Source of the DNA: Parasteatoda lunata
Lineage: Eukaryota; Arthropoda; Arachnida; Araneae; Theridiidae
Reading direction: 5' to 3'
DNA: 64,000 nucleotides
Assembly (NCBI GenBank): GCA_949128135.1
Contig: OX421978.1
Location: 70,717,119-70,781,118, forward strand
The translations under genes were made by a program, and so were the position numbers. Shown piece after piece: positions 15,001 to 21,524 of this stretch (within the stretch, counting starts at the first letter, position 1; each line of letters begins with the position of its first letter). The notes under the pieces were generated by a model, which saw nothing but the letters and a program-made list of their open reading frames with translations, was not told the origin of the DNA and did not search any database.

Positions 15001-17532
15001 AAGCTAGAAATCTACTTAGCGCCTTGGAAATTGTATTTGGAGCGGACAGAAAAGGAAGTAATAGGACCCCAAACCCGCCCTCACGGAACCGACGAAATGC
15101 CGAACTTCAGATATCTTTCGGAAATTCCAATATGGCGCTCAAATATTACTACGTATAATTCAATTTTAGAAAAACCAATAAAATTAGTCAAGTTTCGATC
15201 GTAGATTATGATGGGGTGAATTTAAAACTGGTCCATCTTAAGAAATTTTATTAATTAAAATAATCATCTATATAATATAATCAAGAAGAAATAATCCGAA
15301 GGAGAAATAATTCAAGAAGTAATCCGAATCCTCCGATGAAGAAGAAATAATCGTTTCTTCTTCGGAGCGAGATCATAGTTCTTGTTTTTTTCTTTTAGAT
15401 AACATTTTGTTTTAACAAAAGACGCTCACCTCACAAGAAAAAAAAAGCTAACAAAGAACTACAAAAAAAAGTAACAATTTATGCTAAGGAACTAACGATA
15501 ACAGCAAAAAACAAGCTAAAAACTAATAACGATAAAAAAAAATAATAATAAAAGAAACAACTAACAACAAGAAAAAAAACAAGCTAACTAACAAAAATAA
15601 AATTAACAGTTAACAACTAATAAAAAAGCCGCAAAATAAAAAATAAATTAATCAAATAAAAAACCGCAAAAGGGATAGAATTCATTTTGTACTCCACGTG
15701 GTAGTTTCAATGTCAACTGGGTGTGGCCAATTTATGGTCAAACAGAAGAGGGAAATGTGGGGACAAACCAGTAATGCACAAGCTCAGCTGTCAAGGTTGA
15801 TTGATCAGTTTCTTCCAACTTGCATTTCTTTATTTTGTTCATTGGAAATGAAGGTGTTTTTACTTTTCATTTTATTTGAAACTGCTTTAGAAACAGATGT
15901 TTCCTTTGACACAGATTTATTATATATTTTTTTCAAGCTTTTTTATTTTTAAAAGATAAAATAAAGTTACTTACTTCAACAAAATAAAATTCCAAATAAA
16001 AAGAGAATATAGCTGATTTTTTTTTCTCATCAATATATATTTCTTAAAAAAAAAAAAAAATTTAGATCAGATTAAGTGCCTGATTAGGGGTCCAATACTG
16101 TATGCCCTTTTCTTTTCCCCAACCCCTTTAAAAATAACTGATTGATTCCTCCTAAACAGCTCCAGTAGAAATGACAAGCAGAGGAATTTTTCATCAGAAT
16201 TTTTTTGGGGCGCTCTTAGTTATTTCTTATTCTTGTTATTATTAGTTATTTCGTTATTATTAGTTTCGTTATTATTAGTTTTTCCTTAGTTTGTTAACTG
16301 TAATAAATTTTTTAAAATCTTTTTATTTTAAAATCTTTTTTTTCATTTTATTTTTCTTATTACATTGTTTTACGGATTTCTGTATTTAGTCCAGCATTAA
16401 CTCAGCTGCTGAGCATAGAAATATTTTTTTGCTGTTAATTATTTGCTATAATGTTTTTTTTTGGCGCGGTGCCAACTGGTAAGAACAACTTTATTTTATA
16501 TAGTTTTTTTATTTATTTATTTTTTTTTTTGCTGAAGGAGAAAACTTTTTTCACGTCAACTCTTTGTTAACGCAGTTTAGGATATTCTCTCCCCACCCCC
16601 CAAATAATTTAGAAATTACGTTATTTGATGTATTAAAAAATATTTTGTTGCACTTAACATTATTTTCAGAATTATTTGTTGTAATTAAGTTTATTTTTTG
16701 ATGTGGTGCCAACAGATAAGAACAATTTTATTTTATATCGTTTTGTTGCTTTCTTTTTTTTTTTTTTTTTTCTGCTGAAAAATAAATTTTTCATTATAAT
16801 TTAGAAATTAAAACCTTACTTTATCAAATGTATAAAAAATTTTTATTTTTTATTATACAGATATTCTAAATGGTAATTTAAAGGTCTCTTGCATAAGGAT
16901 GCTGATATGCGCGGTGTAGTGCCATTGCGGCGCTTGCGCCGGAGCGGCGCTTACTATAACTTTTTTTTTAAAAATTTCATTTTCATCGATGTGCGGCGCT
17001 TGCGACGAAGCGGCGCTTTCGCCGAAAAATACGGTAAGTTAGATGGGACTTTAGAAAATTGACCATATAAGCAGGGTGACCTTATAAGAGGGTGACCATA
17101 TAGGCGGTACTGACTGTATTAACAATTAGACAATTATTAACATTATATAACCCTTTTAGTGAACTTAATCAAATTTAAAAAAAAAAAAAAATAATAAATA
17201 AATAAGAAACATACTTGAGGTGCAGATGAAGGACAGTCATCTTGCATCATAGAAGTTGAAATTTCTCCATCTTGTATATTATCGTCTGTACTCGTTAAGT
17301 TTCGTCGTTTGTACAACTACAACAGAAATTATCACATAAATCTCTAATAAAAAAGACAACATCATATAGAAAACTTAACAATAGAATATAAAGTTATTAA
17401 TTACAACTAAATTTAAAGTACCTCACTCTCTCTTTTCTGCTTTCTTAATTGAACACCCTCTTCTTCCCTGCGTCTTCGAAGCTCTTGGGCATCCAAACCA
17501 ATATTTTTATAACGGTATCTGTGTTGAGACAT
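1491..17532 (-). CDS. KPNA: Importin subunit alpha (karyopherin alpha-1/5/6 type), 5' part, eight coding exons
   Basis: Cytosolic adaptor that binds nuclear localisation signals through armadillo repeats and importin beta through an N-terminal IBB domain. Coding exons read on the minus strand: 17532-17422, 17316-17215, 8005-7909, 6371-6280, 6199-6068, 3491-3403, 2616-2517 and 1654-1491. Every junction has GT/AG and all phases agree (887 nt, ending after two bases of the Met codon in VELLM). Exon 1 carries the basic IBB stretch (ELRRRREEEGVQLRKQKRE); exon 3 has ATQKFRKLLSR and exon 4 EPNPPIDEV, typical of the alpha-1 group. Armadillo motifs with the ligand-binding Trp/Asn pairs follow: WALTNIASG, WALGNIAGD, WTLSNLCRG, then WALSYISDG. 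A 5'UTR acceptor lies just before the ATG (exon from 17538). Vertebrate homologues are ~540 residues, so about 55% is here and the rest lies below position 1. The 9.2 kb intron between exons 2 and 3 is filled with transposons. Confidence 0.95.
1820..1869. repeat. Perfect palindrome: 21-bp arms, 8-bp loop
   Basis: The left arm (1820-1840) and right arm (1849-1869) are exact reverse complements, with spacer GATATATT. It lies in the importin-alpha intron between the exons at 2517 and 1654. It could be a tiny palindromic MITE or a transcribed hairpin; no target duplication was evident. Confidence 0.85.
4080..4275 (+). repeat. Dispersed repeat fragment, copy 1 (relative at 30886-31030)
   Basis: It shares a diverged run with 30886-31030: a CTGCAGTAC-GG-AAC start, TGTTGAGGAAT, then a block with GTAAACAGGAG, TAGTCGTAAA and a GGAGAGTT-CAG end. 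No coding potential was seen. Family unknown to me; probably an old interspersed repeat. Confidence 0.5.
4417..4568. mobile_element. 152-bp TTAA-type MITE (piggyBac-like)
   Basis: Flanked by TTAA on both sides (4413-4416 and 4569-4572). The terminal inverted repeats CCCACTGGCGGTT and CCCACTGACGGTT match at 12 of 13 positions. TTAA duplication is characteristic of piggyBac and Kolobok transposons; it has no coding capacity. It lies in an importin-alpha intron. Confidence 0.75.
4908..5844 (+). mobile_element. hAT-like element, CAGTGTTTTCA family, copy 1
   Basis: Ends in CAGTGTTTTCACTACAG and the reverse complement of CAGTGTTTTCATTACAG. Inside are remnants of a transposase in two overlapping frames: 5255-5488 (ending near IEKPMLAGVEDRKVYAQC) and 5470-5685 (SVARSFNILNRIKEKYRNRL followed by IADEKVDIEHFPYDDA), which resembles the hAT C-terminal dimerisation region. 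Internally deleted and non-autonomous. The flanks TTAAA/TCTAA are only a weak target-duplication match. Three further copies are in the window. Confidence 0.8.
6728..6890 (+). repeat. Unclassified dispersed repeat, copy 1 (relative at 61158-61345)
   Basis: It shares a collinear run with 61158-61345: ACAGAAATAAAA, a CACCAA/GACCAA block, GCAAA-GCTATG, and further on ACTAGAA-CTTGCA and ATCTTTATTTC. By eye the two are roughly three-quarters identical. No coding frame or terminal repeat was recognised. Confidence 0.55.
6941..7433. mobile_element. Decayed mariner/pogo-like MITE (tentative)
   Basis: The left end (GCCAAACCTGTTAACGAGAG, then CTAAGGGACCACAA) and the inverted right end (GTCAAACTCTTATAACGAAA) resemble terminal repeats of TA-inserting mariner/pogo elements. 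The ends are diverged and no clean TA duplication was fixed, so the edges are approximate. Confidence 0.4.
8132..8705. mobile_element. TA-inserting MITE, CYRTAATTTCCTG family
   Basis: TA flanks both ends (8130-8131 and 8706-8707). The inverted ends CTGTAATTTCCTGCG and CCATAATTTCCTGTG match with a few changes, and the similarity continues into TATCCATGG/AATCCCTGG. It resembles the elements at 14628 and 49169. No coding capacity. A smaller palindromic MITE sits inside it. Confidence 0.7.
8383..8556. mobile_element. 174-bp palindromic MITE nested in the TA-type MITE
   Basis: The left end GTGTAAA...TTTCACACTAGATGC is mirrored on the right by GTGTAAACCATTCACAATAGATGC read in reverse complement. 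A T-run separates the arms. The target duplication was not resolved. Confidence 0.5.
9404..10385 (+). mobile_element. hAT-like element, CAGTGTTTTCA family, copy 2
   Basis: Same ends as the copy at 4908. An exact 5-bp duplication CATGT flanks it (9399-9403 and 10386-10390). It carries frame-broken remnants of the same C-terminal transposase coding sequence around 9930-10220. This copy is the longest of the four at 982 bp. Confidence 0.85.
11411..14214 (-). pseudogene. Tigger/jerky-like transposase, interrupted by an insertion
   Basis: The N-terminal part (14214 down to 13320) starts MASKRKNLTISEKNELVEKF, a centromere-protein-B-like helix-turn-helix, followed by a second DNA-binding region (WIRRFNARNNL) and the start of the DDE catalytic core (NVDKCGLFY, then IADNCTAH). 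The third catalytic Asp (QPLDQGIIQSF) lies in the C-terminal part (12015 down to 11411). Both parts stop at the same 8-bp sequence CACATGTG. Removing 12024-13319 and one duplicate leaves 1500 nt, in frame, about 499 codons plus a stop, normal for this family. No other disabling change was noticed. Readthrough from the N-terminal part into the insertion ends at 13213. Confidence 0.85.
12024..13319. mobile_element. 1296-bp insertion in the Tigger transposase with an 8-9 bp target duplication
   Basis: CACATGTG occurs at 12016-12023 and 13320-13327; a preceding A makes nine bases possible. An 8-bp duplication suits hAT and several other superfamilies; nine would suit Mutator-like elements. The ends share only TTATAT, so there is no convincing long terminal repeat. 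A locally GC-richer block lies at about 12890-13100. No transposase frame was seen, so it is non-autonomous and its class is unresolved. Confidence 0.7.
14628..17034. mobile_element. TA-inserting element, CCGTATTTTTCGGCG ends, nested in the Tigger element
   Basis: TA flanks it (14626-14627 and 17035-17036). The inverted ends are CCGTATTTTTCGGCGGTAGC and CCGTATTTTTCGGCGAAAGC. Several GCGGCGCTT motifs lie just inside each end (14640-14720 and 16910-17020), unlike the AT-rich interior. TA duplication suggests a mariner/pogo relative. A frame at 15698-15952 (84 residues) matches nothing I recognise, so I treat the element as non-autonomous. Confidence 0.78.
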
Positions 17533-17819
17533 GATGATCTGCATAATAAAAAGTGTTAAGACTAAATTAAAATTGAAAATGACTTTTAATGAATTGTCAG
17601 GAAATTTTAACATTTGAGATAAAAATAGCTTTGCTAGCACAAATAAAATATATTAAAAAATATTCAAATAGAAATGCATCACTTTGCATTCCTTCAATCA
17701 TTTTTTGAATCAGTAACTCTCTAAGTTTCAGGGATGAGAGTAGTCAGAAAGTAAAAAAGGGAAAATCTAAGAATGAATATATATAGCCAAAAATTTGACA
17801 AAAAAGTGTGGTTTTTTTA

Positions 17820-18085
17820 ACTTGCAAACCATGCGATTATAAATCCCGATGATTAATTTTAAAATTGTATGAATATATGAATATGAATCACATGCCTGAT
17901 TTTAAACTGAGAGAATATGAATCCTGTTATGAGGCTTTTATATCACGTGAATATGAAACTTTATATTGAATTTAAAAAATGCAAAAATAAAAAAACATGA
18001 TACATAATTTTTAAATCACACGAATACGAATTTCAATGCCTAATTTTAAAAGCACGTATAAATACGAAAATCGATGTTTGATATT
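17820..18085. repeat. Degenerate minisatellite block 1
   Basis: A loosely repeated unit of about 35-45 bp, built on GATTTTAAA, a short CG-containing word, then GAATATGAATC. The same type of array occurs at 31925-32255. The units are too diverged to give an exact copy number by eye. Confidence 0.55.
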
Positions 18086-18092
18086 ACAGCAG

Positions 18093-18363
18093 CAGGGCCA
18101 TCTGTCCAGGCCGAATTTACTACCGTTTAGGGGTACCTTCACAAATTCAACTTTAGGAAAAACGGTAGTTTCAAAAATTCAATTTTAGCAAAAACGGTAG
18201 TTTCACAAAATATTTTTTCTTAAAATTTTATTTTTGTAGCCCTTAAGAAAAGATAAATCCATATTTTTGTATTGATTTTTAAATATAATTTTTAATTTTT
18301 CACAAATTATGTCTAAATTTTCACATAATAGGTACCTCTCAGAAAAACCTAGACAGACCCCTG
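18093..18363. mobile_element. 271-bp hAT-like MITE, CAGGG...CTGTCCAGG family, copy 1
   Basis: Flanked by the exact 5-bp duplication AGCAG (18088-18092 and 18364-18368). The right end read inverted is CAGGGGTCTGTCTAGG and the left end CAGGGCCATCTGTCCAGG. Its interior closely matches the copy at 36853-37122 (repeated AAACGGTAGTTTCA motifs). It directly abuts the next element. Confidence 0.82.
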
Positions 18364-18368
18364 AGCAG

Positions 18369-19000
18369 CAGGGTTGCAAAAAACCCACCTACCCAGAAAA
18401 ACCCGGGCGGGTTTTACTGGGTTTTTCTAAAGTTGATTTCTTTTTTTAATCCTCTGTTATATTAAAGAGCTATTCTACTGAAATATATATGTAGTCTAAC
18501 CTAAAAAACTGAATCTGTGGTGAAAATACTAACAACAATCTGAAAAAAATTTTTTTTGAAAAATTATTGAAGAAAAATGTATAGGTTTCATATAAAAAAC
18601 GGAATAATTTGAGTATATAAATCATACTATAATAAAAGTTATTTCATTAGGTTTTTAATTCAAAATAAACGCAGACAGAGGATATACATTATAAATCCAT
18701 CAGGTTATCAGTGTTAGAATTCTTCAATCTTAAATGTCTATGTATTTTAACTAATTTTGACGCCTTTTGTAAACCCAGTCTATTTCTCAATTTTGACCAA
18801 ACCAGTCCACAAGTAGAAAACACTCGTTCCAATGATGCAGAGCTAGCTGGACAATTGCTTAGAGCAACCATAAAGTAGCAAAAATCTGTCATATCTCTAT
18901 CATTAGTACGCATTTCAACCAATTTCCACCACTGTGATGCTCTGAATTTTTTGATTACATCAGCGTTAAACATGCTAGGGGGAAATATTTATATATTTAC
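18369..19000 (-). mobile_element. hAT transposon, terminal part (runs into the assembly gap)
   Basis: It begins with CAGGGTTGCAAAAAACCCAC, a typical hAT-type end, followed by a short GGGTTTT/AAAACCC-rich region. It encodes the C-terminus of a hAT transposase on the minus strand. The other end is lost in or beyond the 200-N gap. Confidence 0.7.
18689..18973 (-). pseudogene. hAT transposase, C-terminal dimerisation domain fragment
   Basis: About 94 residues with the hallmark hAT block: a WWKLVE start, PASSASLERVFSTCGLVWSK, then LRNRLGLQKASKLVKIHRHL. In the family this region drives dimerisation. A stop lies in frame upstream of the first Met, but CCCCCTAG before it could be a splice acceptor, so the earlier coding part may be an exon hidden in the gap. 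Only a fragment is present. Confidence 0.82.
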
Positions 19001-19200
19001 NNNNNNNNNNNNNNNNNNNNNNNNNNNNNNNNNNNNNNNNNNNNNNNNNNNNNNNNNNNNNNNNNNNNNNNNNNNNNNNNNNNNNNNNNNNNNNNNNNNN
19101 NNNNNNNNNNNNNNNNNNNNNNNNNNNNNNNNNNNNNNNNNNNNNNNNNNNNNNNNNNNNNNNNNNNNNNNNNNNNNNNNNNNNNNNNNNNNNNNNNNNN
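19001..19200. other. Assembly gap (200 N)
   Basis: A run of exactly 200 N, the usual placeholder for a gap of unknown size. Host hAT sequence lies to its left; the bacterial-like repeat gene is already open at its right edge. Confidence 1.
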
Positions 19201-19201
19201 A

Positions 19202-20209
19202 GGAGAGAAAACAAAATATTTAGAGGATTTCACTAACACAGATTTTAAAGTAAGTAATTTATCAGGTATTTTAAGTGGAGTAGGAGCTCATGTCTGTTCA
19301 GCTTTAAAAGATTTTCATAAAATTTGCTTTGATGAAGATGGAAACAAAACAAAATATTTAGAAGATTTTACCAACACTGGTTTTAAAATGCGTTATTTAT
19401 CTTCTGTACTCAGTTCATCAAGAACTAACTGTGTATCTGTTTTAAAAAAATTCCATAATCTTTGTTTTGATAATGCAGGGAATCCGACAAAATATTTAAG
19501 TGATTTTATTAAATTAGATAGAAATTTTGAATCGCATGATTTATGCGGTATTCTGAGTCAAGGAGCTAGTTTAGAAGAATTCCATGATTTCTGTTTTGAT
19601 AATGAAGGAAACCCAACAAAATATTTAAGTGATTTCATTAAGATAGAGTTTACACCAAATCTTTTATCTATGGTGTTACATGGAGCAAGACGTAATGTTT
19701 GCTCTGCTTTAAAAGATTTTCACAAAGCTTGCTTTCATAAGAACGGAAGCATAAAAAAATATTTAAGTGATTTCACTGATGCAGGTTTTACTCTGCATAA
19801 TTTGTCTTACATATTATCTATGTCAGGAGCTAACTCTGCATCTATTTTAAAAAAATTTCATAAGCTCTGTTTTCATGAGAAAGAAGAATATTTAAGTCAT
19901 TTTTTAGCTGAAAAAGAACTTTTTAGTCTAAAAAAATTTTCTAATAAGTTATTAAACGGAGCAGGAATTAAGGTTTGTTCAATTTTTAAAAAATTGCATG
20001 ATCTTTGTTTTGATGAAACAGGTGCAAGAACAGAATATTTAAATTCGCTTATCGAAGAATATACAAATGTAGATGATGGTACAGTAGATTTCAAGCAGGC
20101 ATTCAAGTCATTAAATGAAGAATGTGCAAAGTTTAGAAAAGTGCCTGCTTCTTCATTAAATTTTCAACAGCAAGATATTTGTGGAGTAATTTGCAAACAG
20201 GGTTATTAA
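19202..20209 (+). pseudogene. Bacterial-type helical repeat protein (effector-like), 5' end lost in gap
   Basis: Open from the gap edge to a TAA at 20207-20209, 335 codons. It consists of repeat units of 43-46 residues starting at 19211, 19349, 19487, 19616 and 19754, plus diverged units beyond. A unit reads roughly (T/K)KYLSDF..-GF...LS.ILS..GA...SAL, then K-FH-LCFDE-GN. The helix-loop-helix rhythm with a variable loop after ILS recalls TAL-effector-like repeats, but units are longer than the canonical 33-35 residues, so this likeness is speculative. Such tandem helical repeats are typical of secreted proteins of intracellular bacteria. No introns or eukaryotic features were seen. The same frame continues after the stop into a protease-like domain. 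Exact family not recognised. Confidence 0.6.
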
Positions 20210-20581
20210 AAATTGATGGAATTCTTAATACAACTTTTAAGCAAGCAATATGTCATAAAAAATCAATATTTAAGTATTTTGCTAGTTAAAGGAAGTAGTG
20301 ATCATGCCCTAATTCTCTTTAAAAAGAATGATTCTGTAATGAATGATGTATCAATAATTGATCCACTTAGTATACAATCAGAATTTAGTGATAGCATAGA
20401 AGAAATAAGAAAGGATCTTATAGCTTCAAGAACTAAATCTGTAAATATTATTTATTCTGATTTGCAACAAGTCGATTCTGGAACATGTGTAGATATATCA
20501 TTAATTCTAATTACGAATATTCTAGATGCAATACAAAATATCCAATCAATTGAAGATATAACAAAATTATTGGCAGTATAA
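20210..20581 (+). pseudogene. CE-clan-like cysteine protease domain (Ulp1/YopJ type), same frame after an in-frame stop
   Basis: It lies in the same frame as the repeat protein, separated only by one TAA. An ATG lies at 20216. Candidate catalytic residues appear in CE-clan order: His in SSDHALILF (codon 20303-20305), acidic Asp in SIIDPLS, Gln in SDLQQVDSG and Cys in SGTCVDISL (codon 20486-20488). CE-clan enzymes cleave ubiquitin-like proteins or act as acetyltransferases and are common in secreted effectors. After the stop at 20581 a shifted frame continues to about 20664, suggesting a lost C-terminus. Together this looks like one effector gene, now broken. A separate downstream gene with its own start is possible. 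Confidence 0.55.
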
Positions 20582-20717
20582 GAGTAGAAATGTATGATAC
20601 ATTATCTGCAACAGATCAAAAAATAACAAACTTAGTAAATAAAGAAAAATTACAAGATACTTGAAAATAATCATAATATCATGAAAATAATATTATGGTA
20701 TTTTCACCAATCATAGG

Positions 20718-21519
20718 CAGTGTTTTCACTACAGCATGAGAATCTCGCTTATTTTTATCTTGCATTAAAAAATTATTAACGCGAGAAGTTCGCTCACTCT
20801 ATTAATCAATTTTAAAATTCGCGAGTCTCTCAAATTTTGGAAAAAATTTCTTTTTCCACCATTTTGAAAAAAGACATGAAAACAGCTACGACAAGTGTTG
20901 AGAAAAAATATGAGTCCTTTATAATAAGTTGTTTTAAGTTAGCTCTATTTTTAGCTGTTAATGAATTACCAAACTCCCTCATCGACAATTTACAGCAATT
21001 TGTAAAAGTTGAAGTCTGTGAAAACTATGCTGGAAGACGTAACAAGAAGTATGAACATGGAAATAACTTCAACTTACTTCACTATTCTATAACAAAAATA
21101 ATTGAAAAGCCTATGCTGGCAGATGTAGAGGATAGAAAAGTGTGTGCACAATGCTACAAATTTAATTAGTGATCCTGAATAGTTCAGCATCTGTTGCAAG
21201 GTTATTTAGCACCCAAAACCGAATTGAAACAAAATATCGTAACAGATTGATTCATGAGCATTTGAGCAATCTAATGAGAATAGCTGATGAAAAAGTAGAT
21301 ATAGAACATTTTCCATATGATGATGCAGCAAAAATATTCAATGGTTTAGAAATTAGAAGATGTTAAAAGTATATTATAATTAAAGAAATGTTTTTTTTTC
21401 CAAGTCTATTCGTGTTTTTTTAATTTTTAGAAATCTCACTTAACTTTTTGAAATCTCACCCAATTCTTGAGAAAGGGTGAGGAATTCTCTCCCATTTTTT
21501 TTCTGTAATGAAAACACTG
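20718..21519 (+). mobile_element. hAT-like element, CAGTGTTTTCA family, copy 3
   Basis: Exact 5-bp duplication ATAGG on both sides (20713-20717, 21520-21524). It keeps a part of the transposase missing from copies 1 and 2 (20837-21169, with SFIISCFKLALFLAVNELP) joined to the C-terminal frame at 21169-21366. The left duplication lies only ~135 bp after the protease-like frame, in sequence continuous with it, so that DNA already lay in a genome carrying this transposon when it inserted. Confidence 0.85.
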
Positions 21520-21524
21520 ATAGG

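Larger units (their letters stand above)
11144..17116 (-). mobile_element. Tigger (pogo-superfamily) DNA transposon with two nested insertions
   Basis: TA flanks both ends (11142-11143, 17117-17118). The inverted ends begin CAGTCAGTATCGGTTATATG and CAGTCAGTACCGCCTATATG. Sub-terminal copies of a motif like GACCATATAAGCGGTG cluster inside each end (11159-11235; 14554-14606 plus 17052-17110) and probably bind transposase. It encodes a minus-strand Tigger transposase (11411-14214) split by the insertion at 12024-13319. The right end is split by the insertion at 14628-17034. Without these, the element would be ~2.3 kb. It lies in the importin-alpha intron between exons 2 and 3, in the same orientation as the gene. 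Confidence 0.88.

Noticed and set aside
15698..15952. 84-residue frame in the nested TA-type element
   Set aside because: No recognised motif, no DDE residues and a biased composition; insufficient support for a transposase.
17533..17640. N-terminal extension of the importin-alpha first exon
   Set aside because: The extension is hydrophobic and unlike the family, and a splice acceptor (ATTATGCAG) lies just before the ATG that starts the IBB region.
18951..19239. Frames across the N run
   Set aside because: They consist almost entirely of undetermined residues.
19202..20581. Ankyrin-repeat or latrotoxin-like protein
   Set aside because: The 43-46 residue units lack the ankyrin TPLH and GA-type signature and do not resemble the latrotoxin C-terminal region.
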